Shown here piece after piece: positions 1 through 8,624 of a stretch of 64,000 nt of DNA. The DNA comes from JAACFF01 sp963701435 (GTDB lineage: Bacteria > Chloroflexota > Anaerolineae > Promineifilales > Promineifilaceae), in assembly GCA_963701435.1 (NCBI GenBank), contig CAVPAL010000023.1:868001-932000 (forward strand), written 5' to 3'. Below the pieces are notes generated by a model. That model saw nothing but the letters and a program-made list of their open reading frames with translations. It was not told where the DNA came from and ran no database searches. How positions within the stretch are numbered: the first letter of the stretch is position 1; the number at the start of each line of letters is the position of its first letter. The position numbers and the translations under genes are program-made.

Positions 1-176
1 AAAAAAACTGACGAAGTCGCCAGTTCGATAATTGTAAATCCTTTACGAAGCTACTGCTAGTGTACCGTTGAGAACACTCCCAGCCAACGAAATTTAACGA
101 GGGTTAAGGTACGGTGACGGCCCTTTTCCAACCGTTCGATCAATTGTTGATGCGGGATAGAATGTCGGGGCTGAGT

Positions 177-186
177 AACGGCCGTT
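177..186. repeat. AACGGCCGTT palindrome (representative copy)
   Basis: One copy of the perfect 10-bp palindrome AACGGCCGTT that recurs throughout the window. Other exact copies begin at 2590, 4770, 10075, 10286, 10891, 14678, 31960, 37448, 50705, 50855 and 63884. By eye the core ACGGCCGT occurs more than 50 times, where about one is expected by chance. Inside genes it is mostly read as Thr-Ala-Val or Asn-Gly-Arg. The rest of positions 1-276 shows no gene. Confidence 0.9.
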
Positions 187-276
187 GCAATTTAGGCTGA
201 ATGAGGGGATTCCTTTGCATGAATTCGCTCTCCCACAGTTATAAACAGATTATAAAACAGGTAAGGAGCAGCGGTT

Positions 277-1944
277 TTATGGCGCAAGCTGCAAGACTGC
301 GCCTTGTCGTGAAGTCATCACCTCCAATGGCAGATAGCCAGTGAAGCTGCCATCAACGCCGACCTGCAAGTCAGGCGCCGCCTGGCCGGTTAGCCAATCC
401 GTGGCCCTGTATGCGCCGGCGTTCAGATTACTACCGTCCAGGCTGAATGCGCAGTTCCGTTGCTCCTCGGCCGAGAAGTTAACCACCACCAAAAATGGAG
501 GCGTTTGACCTTCATCGCGCAAGTGACGCAGATAGGCATAAGTTGCATCGCAACTGCTTTCCAGTGATTGCAAACTGCCACGCTGCAGCGCTGGATGATC
601 ATTGCGCAGATGGATCAGCCGACGATAGTGATAGAGCAGAGAAGTTGGATCAGATTCCTGGTCGGTTACATTAACCTGCTCGTAGTCCTTATTGATCGGC
701 TGCCAGGGCCGGCCGCTGCTAAAGCCTGCGCCAGGCCCAGCGCGCCACTGCATCGGCGTGCGGATTAGTTCATCAGGCTTTTGTCCGGTCATGCCAATCT
801 CTTCGCCATAATAGATGAAAGGGACGCCGGGCAATGTCAGCAAAAGCGTTGCCGCCAGTTTAGCGCTGTCTGGTTCCCCATTCAGTTGCGTCATCACCCG
901 GTTTTGATCATGGTTGGTCAGAAAAGGCGCAAATTGACCGGGCGGATACACAAGCAGCGCCTGGGCAAGGCTGTCGCCGAAGAAAGCGGGGGTTTCTGCA
1001 TGAATGCTGTTCACAATGCTCTCAGCCAGGCTAAACTCAAAAGCAATGTCCACCTCGCCATTCTTTATGTAGGGCGCGACCACAGCAGTGTCATCCCACA
1101 CCTCGCCCACAGTCAGAGCCTGAGGAGCTATCTGATCAATGAAATCATTCCACTGCGCCAGCCATTGGTGCGTCTCTTGCGTGTCAACGTAGCTGCTGTC
1201 TTTTTCGATAAGGTGACGGATGGCGTCCAAGCGGAAGCCATCCACACCCATTTCCTCGATCCAGAAGCGAGCTGCGTTATACATCTCCTTTGTCACAGCA
1301 GGATTACGATAGTTGAGATCGGGCATGCCCTCCCAGAAAATGCTGTGGTAGTAAGCATTATCCAACGGGAACCAGACCGGTTCGCCCCACGGTGTCCTGT
1401 GGCCGGGATTGTCACTGCGCCAGACGTACCAATCGCGCTTATCGGACTCGGGATCGCTGGCAGCCTCAATGAACCAGGGATGTTCGTTGGATGTATGATT
1501 GAGCGTCAAATCGACAATGACCATGATGCCCCGCTTGTGAGCCTCGTCGATAAAACGCTTGAAATCCTCGTTGCTCCCGTAATCTTCCTCAACTGCATAG
1601 TAATCCGTAGCATCGTAGCCATGATAGCTGGGTGATTGCATGACCGGCATCAGCCAAATGCCGGTCACACCCAGATCTTGCGCCGTTGCGGGATTGCCGT
1701 CGTTAAGATAGTCGAGCTTTGCGATCAGCCCGGTCAAATCGCCGCTACCGTCGCCGTCGCTGTCATGGTAACTTCGTACGAAGATCTCGTAGAAAACGAC
1801 TTCGTTCCACCATGCAGGCTGGTTGGTGGCGGCGCCAGTTGCAAGTGTGGGTGTCTGCTGCAGCGAGTCGCAGCCGGCCAGAAAAAGAAATACGCTCAGC
1901 AACAGGCTGGCGACAACGACCAGAAAAGAAATTCGATTTTTCAT
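277..1944 (-). CDS. Alpha-amylase family (GH13) lipoprotein
   Basis: Secreted glycoside hydrolase of family GH13, 555 residues, expected to hydrolyse or transfer alpha-glucosidic bonds in starch-type glucans outside the membrane. The N-terminus is a lipoprotein signal with lipobox LAGC (Cys25). All four GH13 signature regions are visible: DLTLNH at 145-150, GFRLDAIRH at 236-244 with nucleophile Asp240, GEVW with acid/base Glu281, and FLTNHD ending at Asp346. The C-terminal third is the usual beta-sandwich region. The ATG at 1944 directly precedes the signal peptide. It is a single gene, separated from the phn operon by hairpins. The subfamily (amylase, oligo-1,6-glucosidase or similar) cannot be settled by eye. 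Confidence 0.92.
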   Translation of the reverse strand: MKNRISFLVVVASLLLSVFLFLAGCDSLQQTPTLATGAATNQPAWWNEVVFYEIFVRSYHDSDGDGSGDLTGLIAKLDYLNDGNPATAQDLGVTGIWLMPVMQSPSYHGYDATDYYAVEEDYGSNEDFKRFIDEAHKRGIMVIVDLTLNHTSNEHPWFIEAASDPESDKRDWYVWRSDNPGHRTPWGEPVWFPLDNAYYHSIFWEGMPDLNYRNPAVTKEMYNAARFWIEEMGVDGFRLDAIRHLIEKDSSYVDTQETHQWLAQWNDFIDQIAPQALTVGEVWDDTAVVAPYIKNGEVDIAFEFSLAESIVNSIHAETPAFFGDSLAQALLVYPPGQFAPFLTNHDQNRVMTQLNGEPDSAKLAATLLLTLPGVPFIYYGEEIGMTGQKPDELIRTPMQWRAGPGAGFSSGRPWQPINKDYEQVNVTDQESDPTSLLYHYRRLIHLRNDHPALQRGSLQSLESSCDATYAYLRHLRDEGQTPPFLVVVNFSAEEQRNCAFSLDGSNLNAGAYRATDWLTGQAAPDLQVGVDGSFTGYLPLEVMTSRQGAVLQLAP

Positions 1945-1980
1945 CCTAACCTGGACAAGTCAGAACCAAAAAAGATTGTG

Positions 1981-2031
1981 GCAGCGAATTAACACGAATT
2001 TATTTTCGAGCTAATTCGTGCAATTCGTTGC
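1981..2031. repeat. Long imperfect palindrome built from CGAATT/AATTCG blocks
   Basis: Left arm 1981-2000 and right arm 2013-2031 are nearly perfect inverted copies, with blocks GC(A)CGAATT and CACGAATT facing AATTCGTG and AATTCG, and a 12-nt loop. It lies between the convergence-free amylase start and the 3' end of the phn operon. It could be a mobile palindromic element or part of a terminator for the minus-strand phn transcript. Confidence 0.55.
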
Positions 2032-2034
2032 AAA

Positions 2035-2057
2035 CTTCTTGTAAAACGAACAAGAAG
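2035..2057 (-). terminator. Hairpin downstream of phn operon
   Basis: CTTCTTGT (2035-2042) and ACAAGAAG (2050-2057) form an 8-bp stem with a 7-nt loop, about 40 nt past the last phn gene on the minus strand. Only a short T run follows, so intrinsic termination is plausible but weak. Confidence 0.4.
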
Positions 2058-2099
2058 TCAACTGGTAGGTTACTAACTTGAAAAAGCTGTGCAATCAGG

Positions 2100-3635
2100 C
2101 TAAATAATACGACTGCGCACTTTGGAACTGGCATAGTCCAGCGCCATCACGACAATTGCAATCGCCAGCATCATGACGCTGGCCTGGCGGTAACGCAGCT
2201 GCTGAATATTTTGGCTGAGTACAAAACCAATGCCGCCGCCGCCTACAAAGCCGATGATTGTGGACATACGCACGTTGATGTCCCAACGATAGAGCGCAAA
2301 TGCGGTAAACGGAGGCACAATTTGGGGAACTACGGCAAACACGATCATTTGCAGCCGGCTGGCGCCGGTGGCGGTAATTGCTTCAATCGGTCCTTCGGAA
2401 ATGCCTTCCACCTGTTCAGAAAACAGTTTGCCCAGCGCCGCAATGGAATGCAGCGTCAGCGCCATAATACCGGCAAAAGGACCAAGACTCACCCAAACTA
2501 CGAATACAATACCCATAATTAAAGGTTCGATGGAGCGCAAGATATTTAAGATACTACGTGTAATCGAGTAGATGGTGAGGCCAACGTGAAACGGCCGTTT
2601 CGGGGCCACGCCCAGAGATAAAATACCCACAGCAGCGCCCCCAAACAGCGCCGGAATTGTTGTCCACCTTTCAGGGTTATCAAACTCATACAGCCAGTTT
2701 AACACCGAGCCAATCGCAAAAATAATCAAACCGACGCCAACAGCAGTCAGCGCCAGCGTTAGCAAACGCGCCGGTGCGCCCTGCACCTTGAGTACAGCTT
2801 CCTGTCCCAGGCGCGCGCCATATGACATGGCGACCGCCCCACCGATAAGCCCTGTCAATGCCGGCAGAAACAGGCGCAACATATCACATAATATAAAAAT
2901 AAAATTACCCAGGAAGCCAAATACACCTAACACCCGCTCTAACCACAGACCCAACACAATGCCAACTTGAGCCAGCAGAGCCAACCCTAAAACCAACAAG
3001 GCCGCCATGAGCAAGACACGCGCGCCAGCCAGCAGGCGTTTGCCCATGCTGACAGGTTCCTCTGTAGAAATCAAAGCGCTCAAACGCATGAGCAGCCAAA
3101 ACAAACCAACCGCAACAATTAGAAGAATTAGTCCAACCCAAATCTGCCGGCTGAGCAGCGCCGCCAGATCAACTAATAGGCGCGTGAACTGCCACCCGAA
3201 CCAGCCGCCTACCGGCAGGGCAATTACCGCCGCCATAATAGCCGCCAGCGGCGCGGTAACCGGCGCCATGATATTGCGCGCCGCTAAAAATGATATTGGT
3301 ACGGCCAACAGCGTACCAATAGTAGAAGCCAGCAGCGCCATAAAAATCGTCTCGATTATCCGCTCAATGGTAATACGTGACGCAACGCTTAAACCAATCT
3401 GCCCGGTGACATCATCTATGGTGATAAGATCAGGATTTGCCAACAGCCGCAGCACGCGCAGCACGTTCTCCTGGCGCACCGGATCCAACGGCTTCTCCAG
3501 GTTAATTTGCGTTACCTGCACGGCAAACGCATAAAGAAGCAGGATGGCTAAAATACCAAGCAGCGTGAATAGAAAATGCCGCTTCGCTTTGGCGGGTGAT
3601 TGTTGAGTCGTGTCGACTAATTCGGCTGAATCCAC
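2100..3635 (-). CDS. phnE: Phosphonate-type ABC transporter permease (PhnE family), second copy
   Basis: Inner-membrane permease of a PhnCDE-type importer for phosphonate, phosphite or phosphate esters; 511 residues, about twice the usual 260-290. The N-terminal membrane segment is followed by the permease start (about 90-120), an extra multi-helix hydrophobic block of roughly 200 residues, and the conserved C-terminal core. That core includes the EAA-like stretch EAITATGAS and the segment GFVGGGGIGF typical of PhnE. It follows the other phnE by 18 nt on the same strand and is the last gene of the operon. It resembles its neighbour through the second half, so the two probably form a heterodimeric pore. 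Confidence 0.88.
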   Translation of the reverse strand: MDSAELVDTTQQSPAKAKRHFLFTLLGILAILLLYAFAVQVTQINLEKPLDPVRQENVLRVLRLLANPDLITIDDVTGQIGLSVASRITIERIIETIFMALLASTIGTLLAVPISFLAARNIMAPVTAPLAAIMAAVIALPVGGWFGWQFTRLLVDLAALLSRQIWVGLILLIVAVGLFWLLMRLSALISTEEPVSMGKRLLAGARVLLMAALLVLGLALLAQVGIVLGLWLERVLGVFGFLGNFIFILCDMLRLFLPALTGLIGGAVAMSYGARLGQEAVLKVQGAPARLLTLALTAVGVGLIIFAIGSVLNWLYEFDNPERWTTIPALFGGAAVGILSLGVAPKRPFHVGLTIYSITRSILNILRSIEPLIMGIVFVVWVSLGPFAGIMALTLHSIAALGKLFSEQVEGISEGPIEAITATGASRLQMIVFAVVPQIVPPFTAFALYRWDINVRMSTIIGFVGGGGIGFVLSQNIQQLRYRQASVMMLAIAIVVMALDYASSKVRSRII

Positions 3636-3653
3636 AATATTCCTTCCAGTAGT

Positions 3654-5510
3654 CTAAATGATTCTGCTGCGTATTTTTGAGCTAAAATAATCTAAAGTCG
3701 TGACCACAACCGCAATCGCTATTACCATGACGCTCGCCTGTCGATATTGGGTCAGGTTTGTGGCGCGGAACAAGATCAAACCAATCCCGCCGCCGCCCAC
3801 AAAACCAATAATCGTCGAAAGGCGCACGTTAATATCCCAGCGATAGAAAATGAAGGCGGTGTAATGGGGCACAATCTGCGGAATCACGGCAAAATTAATC
3901 ATCTGCAATCGATTAGCGCCCGTCGCGGTTACCGCCTCCAGCGGGCCTTCTTCAATATTCTCAACCTGTTCGGAAAACAGCTTGCCAAGGTCCGCAATGG
4001 AATGCAGCATAAGCGCCATAATACCAGCGAATGGACCTATGCCCACCCAAACAACCAGCACGAAGCCCATAATGACCGGCTCAATGGCGCGCAGCGTGTT
4101 CAAAATTGTGCGCGTAACGGTGTAGGTGGCCATGCCAATTGCACGCGGCCGTTTCGGTTCTGCGCGCAGTGTGAAAAGGCCAACCAAAAGACCGAGAATA
4201 AGCGCCGGGATCGCTAACGCCAAAAATAACGCCGGCTGTCCCTGCGGCAGTTGCCGGCAGAGACCTAATAAACAGATCCAGTTTGCAAAATAGGTCAGGC
4301 CAAAAACAAAAATAAATGTGCCCAAACCCGCCAGCACAAAGGTCAACAGTTTAGCAGGCCCGGTCGCCAAACGAATGATCGCTTCCTGAGCATACCGGCT
4401 GGCATAGCTCATGGCAATCAGCGCAGCCACAAAACCCACCAGCAGCGGCAGGGTAACAACCAGCAAATCAGAAACGACGTAAATAAAATTACCGATAAAA
4501 CTTAAGAACCCCAGATTTTTATCCAGCCAGGCGCCAATAACCAGGCCAATTTGGGCAGCAACTGCCAAAAGTAAGATACTCAATAATACCAGGGCGGCAA
4601 TGATCACGGCAGCGGCAATTTTACCGCCAACCAACCCTGTAGATTCCGCCATCCAAGGCAATCCAAATCGCAGCAGAACAACCAGCAAAATCAAAACTAC
4701 AAAAAATGCAATCACGCTCATCCATACAGGCGAACTGAGCAAGAGGGCAGCCTGAGCAAGCCAACGGGTAACGGCCGTTCCCAGATAAAACCCAATTGGT
4801 AACACAACAATCGCGGCCATAATCGAAGCCAGCGGCAGCGTGACTCCTTCCATCAAATTGCGCGCGCCCAGAAACGAAATTGGAACGGCCAGGATTGTCC
4901 CGATCGTAGAAGCCATCAGGGCCATTAAAATTGTCTCAATAATCCGCTTGAAGGTTTCGACTGCTATAGGACTGGGGCCAACAATGCGGCGGCTAAGGAT
5001 TTCAACCACTTCAATGCGTTGTGGCTCTTCTGTGGGGCGAATATCCGGCATCGTGAAGGTTTCAGTAAACTTACCTTCGCCGTTTGCCCGAAAATCAGCA
5101 ACCTCCCGCGCTCTTGTAGCGCCGGCCGGATACCAACCTATGACGCCGCGCACATTGGGTTGAAAACCTTCCCCGCTCATCGTGAGCGCATCCTGGGTCG
5201 TGGTGGCGCAATTGGGGGCTAATAATAACGTACGCCCTTCGGCCGTGACTTGTGAACCCTTTATATCCTCGGGGCAAGGCATACGAATAGAGATATTTGT
5301 GCTGCGCGTCTCCGTTTCATGCGCAAAAAGATCGGGTCGCGCTAATTCGCGCAGGAGTCCGACCAGATTTTCCTGTCGTTTAGGCTCCAGCGGTTCTTGC
5401 AGGTCGATCTGCGTCACCTGCACTGCATACGCAAATAAAACAAATAATCCCGCACCAATTAACACCAGCAACAGCTTATTTCTTTTTGAGCCGTTGTTAT
5501 TATTCTTCAT
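3654..5510 (-). CDS. phnE: Phosphonate-type ABC transporter permease (PhnE family) with extracytoplasmic insert
   Basis: Membrane permease of the same importer, 618 residues. After a first membrane segment (about 14-32) there is a soluble stretch of about 110 residues (65-175), rich in Gly/Pro with motifs such as GEGFQPN and IGWYPAGA, that reads like an extracytoplasmic beta-sandwich. The permease core follows, with an extra hydrophobic block in the middle. The C-terminal motifs EAVTATGANR and GFVGGGGIGL match PhnE permeases. It starts 12 nt after phnC. The insert is absent from the second phnE copy; a role in docking PhnD is a guess. Confidence 0.87.
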   Translation of the reverse strand: MKNNNNGSKRNKLLLVLIGAGLFVLFAYAVQVTQIDLQEPLEPKRQENLVGLLRELARPDLFAHETETRSTNISIRMPCPEDIKGSQVTAEGRTLLLAPNCATTTQDALTMSGEGFQPNVRGVIGWYPAGATRAREVADFRANGEGKFTETFTMPDIRPTEEPQRIEVVEILSRRIVGPSPIAVETFKRIIETILMALMASTIGTILAVPISFLGARNLMEGVTLPLASIMAAIVVLPIGFYLGTAVTRWLAQAALLLSSPVWMSVIAFFVVLILLVVLLRFGLPWMAESTGLVGGKIAAAVIIAALVLLSILLLAVAAQIGLVIGAWLDKNLGFLSFIGNFIYVVSDLLVVTLPLLVGFVAALIAMSYASRYAQEAIIRLATGPAKLLTFVLAGLGTFIFVFGLTYFANWICLLGLCRQLPQGQPALFLALAIPALILGLLVGLFTLRAEPKRPRAIGMATYTVTRTILNTLRAIEPVIMGFVLVVWVGIGPFAGIMALMLHSIADLGKLFSEQVENIEEGPLEAVTATGANRLQMINFAVIPQIVPHYTAFIFYRWDINVRLSTIIGFVGGGGIGLILFRATNLTQYRQASVMVIAIAVVVTTLDYFSSKIRSRII

Positions 5511-5522
5511 CTTTTACTGGTC

Positions 5523-6275
5523 CTAACCAATGCGTTCCGCTTCTTGACCGTAAATTTCAATGAAGCGATCATCGTCAATTTCTTCCGGTGTGCCATCAAA
5601 GACCAGGCGGCCTTGATTGAGCGCAATGGCGCGCGTACTGTATTGCTGCACCAGATCTAAAAAGTGCAGACTGCACAGCACGGTTATTTGATCTTCCCGG
5701 TTGATCAATTGCAAATGGCGCATAATGCTGTGGGCCAAAGCGGGATCAAGACTGGCAACCGGCTCATCTGCCAGAATCAAGCCTGGTTCTTGCATCAATG
5801 CGCGCGCGATACCGACGCGCTGGCGCTGACCGCCGCTCAATTCATCAGCCCTGTTTTGCGCTTTGTCATCAATGCCAACACGCGCCAGGTTGGCGTGAGC
5901 GCGATCAATATCCTCTTTGGGGAAACGATTGAGAACACTGGCAATCGAGTTGACATACCCCAGGCGTCCACTCAAAACATTGGTCAATACCGTAGAACGG
6001 TCAACCAGATTGAAATGCTGAAAGATCATGCCAATCTGACGGCGTGCGCGGCGTAATTCTTCACCGGAGACGTGCGAAAGCTGAATGTCGTTCCACCAGA
6101 TTTCGCCCGAGGTTGGTTCTATCAGGCGGTTGATGCAGCGCAGCAGCGTACTTTTGCCGGAACCGCTCAGACCAATAACGGCCACAAACTCACCATCTCG
6201 AACTTCAAAACTAACGTCTTTTAGCGCGACAGTGCCGTCGTCGTAAACTTTTGTAAGGTTGACTATGCGCAGCAC
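5523..6275 (-). CDS. phnC: Phosphonate-type ABC transporter ATPase
   Basis: Cytoplasmic ATPase driving the importer, 250 residues. Walker A GLSGSGKST, signature LSGGQRQRVGIARAL, Walker B LILADEP and the switch His in SLHFLD are all present. An upstream ATG at 6323 would lie inside the terminator hairpin. The GTG at 6275 is preferred because GGGGAG sits 7 nt before it and because VLRIVNLTKVY is the usual family N-terminus. It lies between phnD and the two permeases on the minus strand, and the hairpin just upstream probably lowers its expression relative to phnD. Confidence 0.9.
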   Translation of the reverse strand: MLRIVNLTKVYDDGTVALKDVSFEVRDGEFVAVIGLSGSGKSTLLRCINRLIEPTSGEIWWNDIQLSHVSGEELRRARRQIGMIFQHFNLVDRSTVLTNVLSGRLGYVNSIASVLNRFPKEDIDRAHANLARVGIDDKAQNRADELSGGQRQRVGIARALMQEPGLILADEPVASLDPALAHSIMRHLQLINREDQITVLCSLHFLDLVQQYSTRAIALNQGRLVFDGTPEEIDDDRFIEIYGQEAERIG

Positions 6276-6285
6276 AAAATTTCTC

Positions 6286-6332
6286 CCCAAAAAAATGAAG
6301 CCGGGCTGGCGATAAGTGCTCACCCGGCTTCA
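6286..6332 (-). terminator. Intercistronic terminator/attenuator between phnD and phnC
   Basis: On the minus strand a perfect 10-bp stem (arms 6323-6332 and 6296-6305, TGAAGCCGGG and its complement) with a 17-nt loop is followed at once by seven T. That is a textbook intrinsic terminator, placed 18 nt after the phnD stop. The T run abuts the GGGGAG ribosome-binding site of phnC. Such elements after binding-protein genes usually let the binding protein be made in excess. Confidence 0.8.
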
Positions 6333-6350
6333 AAAATTGATACTTAAAGT

Positions 6351-7532
6351 CTAACCACCAAACACATCTTCTTCAGAAATGCCAAGGTTTTGCATGGCAT
6401 CCCGTACCGGATCATAGAAACTGTCCGTTACAGGCGCCAGACCGGTCCAGTTATAGAACTCTTCTGAGCAAATCGATTCCAGACACGCTTCAGATGCAGT
6501 GAATTCTTCCAATGCGTCAACGATAGCTTGCGCCGTCGCTAACGGGAATTCAGGACCAAATGAAACGGTGTCATTCGGAATCTGGTCCGTAAGTGCGAGG
6601 ATGCGGGTCACGTCGAAGATGTCCGGGGCCGTGTCGGAAACGGAGGAACGCGCATCTAAAACACGATAGCCGCCTTCATCCGGGCCGCCGGCCACAAAGG
6701 TGCGACCTTCGTCATTGCGGACGGGGCTTTCACCGGCATCACGCCAGATTTCCGGATCGTCTATGCCGTAAGTCCATTGACGTTCGAAGTTGGGCAGCAG
6801 CGGAGGGCTGAAGAATGCGGTCGCAAAGTCAACTTCATTATTGTAAACTGCCAGCATGGCATTGTTGTGACCGCCGGCTTCCACAATTTCAGCCGGTTCA
6901 ATGCCCATTTCCGCGAAGGTTGAGCGCGGGTAGAGGTACCCGGAAGTGGAGCCAAAATCCGGAATTGCCCAGGTTTTGCCGTCCAGGTCTTCCAATGTCT
7001 CAATGTCGCTGTCCGCACGAACTACAAATTGAGCTGCATACCAGGCCAGACCGAAGCGCACGGCTGCGCCGCCAACCGTCACACCGCAGCGATTATTGGC
7101 AAGCACATAACCTTGAGCAGGGATGAAACCGATGGTGTCATCTGGCGAGGCGCACATTTCTTCGATGGTTGCGGCGTAGCTTGTCGGAACGCTAACTTCA
7201 AAGTTCAGGCCTGTAGCCTCATTAAGGGCCTGGGAGAGGACTTCACCACCAGAGATGATGGCGTCAACTTCAACAGACGGTACAAATAAAACTTTAATCG
7301 GCCGTTCTTCTGATCCAAGCGGCGCTTTTTCGACTTCTTCAACAACGGTTTCAGTTTCGGTAACGACGCGGGTTACTTCAACCGGCACTTCAACTTCAAC
7401 TTCTTGTGTATCAGTGACAACGCGTGTCACCTCTACCGGCACTTCAACTTGGACGGTTTCCGGCTGGCATGCTACCAGCACAACCGACAGGACAAAAATC
7501 CCTACTATGAGCCACTTAATATTGTTTTTCAT
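6351..7532 (-). CDS. phnD: Phosphate/phosphonate-type substrate-binding lipoprotein
   Basis: Solute-binding component of the PhnCDE importer, 393 residues, anchored outside the membrane. The lipoprotein signal ends in a VACQ lipobox at about residue 22. Next comes a linker that repeats VEVPVEVTRVVT twice, then a PhnD-type fold starting near PIKVLFVPS and including a DFGSTSGYLYPR stretch typical of the ligand-binding site. GGAGG stands 6 nt before the ATG. It is the first gene of the operon and is followed by an intrinsic terminator. Whether the ligand is phosphonate, phosphite or an ester cannot be read from the sequence. Confidence 0.9.
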   Translation of the reverse strand: MKNNIKWLIVGIFVLSVVLVACQPETVQVEVPVEVTRVVTDTQEVEVEVPVEVTRVVTETETVVEEVEKAPLGSEERPIKVLFVPSVEVDAIISGGEVLSQALNEATGLNFEVSVPTSYAATIEEMCASPDDTIGFIPAQGYVLANNRCGVTVGGAAVRFGLAWYAAQFVVRADSDIETLEDLDGKTWAIPDFGSTSGYLYPRSTFAEMGIEPAEIVEAGGHNNAMLAVYNNEVDFATAFFSPPLLPNFERQWTYGIDDPEIWRDAGESPVRNDEGRTFVAGGPDEGGYRVLDARSSVSDTAPDIFDVTRILALTDQIPNDTVSFGPEFPLATAQAIVDALEEFTASEACLESICSEEFYNWTGLAPVTDSFYDPVRDAMQNLGISEEDVFGG

Positions 7533-7898
7533 TTATCCTCCTATTAGTGGTTATAAACGGCGCAAGTTCCTTGAGAGGAAACAACATGTCGATATATGTT
7601 ACATGCGCCCACAATACAATAAAAAGATATTAACCAAATTAACGATTTGCGGCAATGTCTAACGGTAACTTTAGCGTATCAATTGGTTCTGCGGTAGTTG
7701 GCTTTGTCCTAAATTGGGGTGATTTTTGTCACTTGTTGGATTAATCAAGTTGGAGAACCCGGAGGTGGTAAATAATTCGCTTGCTGTGTAAATCATGTGA
7801 TGCACTGCAGGCTGCCACCGCAATCACCAAATCTGGTATGATTTCTAGAAATTCTTCCTCTGTCGATTTCGGTCTTCGTATGCATCGCATTTAACTCC
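7533..7898. other. Intergenic region upstream of phnD
   Basis: Divergent spacer between phnD and the toxin-antitoxin pair. Apart from the phnD ribosome-binding site next to 7533 and the promoter listed separately at its right end, no gene, repeat or clear Pho-box-like operator was recognised. Confidence 0.5.
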
Positions 7899-7926
7899 TT
7901 GACTGCATTTTCTCCTTGATTATAAT
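7899..7926 (+). promoter_or_regulatory. Promoter of the antitoxin gene, probably leaderless
   Basis: TTGACT (7899-7904), a 16-nt spacer and TATAAT (7921-7926) form a strong sigma-70-type promoter. Its expected start point, about 7 nt after the -10 box, coincides with the ATG at 7933. There is no room for a normal ribosome-binding site, so the mRNA is probably leaderless. Confidence 0.7.
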
Positions 7927-7932
7927 AAAGGA

Positions 7933-8181
7933 ATGATTACTACTGTCACAGGAAAAAACCAAATCACGATTCCCGCTGTCTTGGCGCGACAGCTCAAAAT
8001 TCAACCCGGTCAACGTATTGATTGGCAAATTGGCGAAGATGGCGTTCTGATTGCCAAACTACTTCCACGGCGGAGCGAACTTGCGCGTCAGGCAGCTGGC
8101 ATGGGGCGTGCATGGCTTCAGGAAGATATGGATCCAATAGCTGACTTAATTAACGAACGCATTCAAGCTGATGAAGATTAG
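7933..8181 (+). CDS. AbrB/MazE/VapB-like antitoxin
   Basis: Small DNA-binding antitoxin, 82 residues. The N-terminal swapped-hairpin (AbrB-type) domain is clear in TVTGKNQITIPAVLA, followed by KIQPGQRIDW. The charged C-terminal tail (about 50-82) would bind and block the toxin. The PIN-domain toxin gene follows after 8 nt, the standard antitoxin-toxin order. Autoregulation through its own promoter at 7899-7926 is expected for the family. Confidence 0.88.
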   Translation: MITTVTGKNQITIPAVLARQLKIQPGQRIDWQIGEDGVLIAKLLPRRSELARQAAGMGRAWLQEDMDPIADLINERIQADED

Positions 8182-8189
8182 GCGCTGAA

Positions 8190-8594
8190 ATGACGCATCT
8201 ACTCGATTCATCAGCCTGGCTTGCTCATCTATTTGGCGAACCCGGTGTCAACGAAGTTACGCACCTATTTGATGATCCAAATATTCAGGTAAATGTTTCA
8301 ACCTTGTCGATTCCAGAAGTATATGCTCGTATTAAATCCATTGGAAGAGAAGACCATTGGCCTACAGTTTGGTCACTTTACTCTGACTTGTTTTCACGGG
8401 TAATCCCTGCTGATGAAGTGGTTGCACACCAGGCAGTACAACTACGCGCCACGGCTATTGACCGTTTACCCACCATAGATGGATTGATTGCAGCGACGGC
8501 GCTTGTGCGCCAATTCACTCTGGTACATCGCGATCCTCACATGACGGCTATTCCAAATCCTGACCTGCGCCAAATGATTCTGCCTGATAAATGA
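8190..8594 (+). CDS. PIN-domain ribonuclease toxin (VapC-like)
   Basis: Toxin partner of the antitoxin upstream, 134 residues, the usual VapC length. PIN-domain acidic residues are visible: DSSAWL near the N-terminus (Asp6), Glu at about 44 in IPEVYAR, Asp at about 95 in TIDGLIAATA, and Asp at about 113 in HRDPH. The family cuts structured RNA (often tRNA or rRNA) with Mg2+. It is cotranscribed with the antitoxin, 8 nt apart. The target is unknown. Confidence 0.88.
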   Translation: MTHLLDSSAWLAHLFGEPGVNEVTHLFDDPNIQVNVSTLSIPEVYARIKSIGREDHWPTVWSLYSDLFSRVIPADEVVAHQAVQLRATAIDRLPTIDGLIAATALVRQFTLVHRDPHMTAIPNPDLRQMILPDK

Positions 8595-8624
8595 GCGTAC
8601 TCTCCGTATGGACGCTAATATCAT

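Noticed and set aside
781..1635. A 284-codon plus-strand open frame antisense to the amylase
   Set aside because: The minus strand carries all four GH13 motifs; the plus-strand product has no recognisable domain or ribosome-binding site.
7320..7460. Repeated ACTTCAAC/ACCTC stretches considered as a DNA repeat element
   Set aside because: They encode the repeated VEVPVEVTRVVT linker of PhnD and are confined to that gene.
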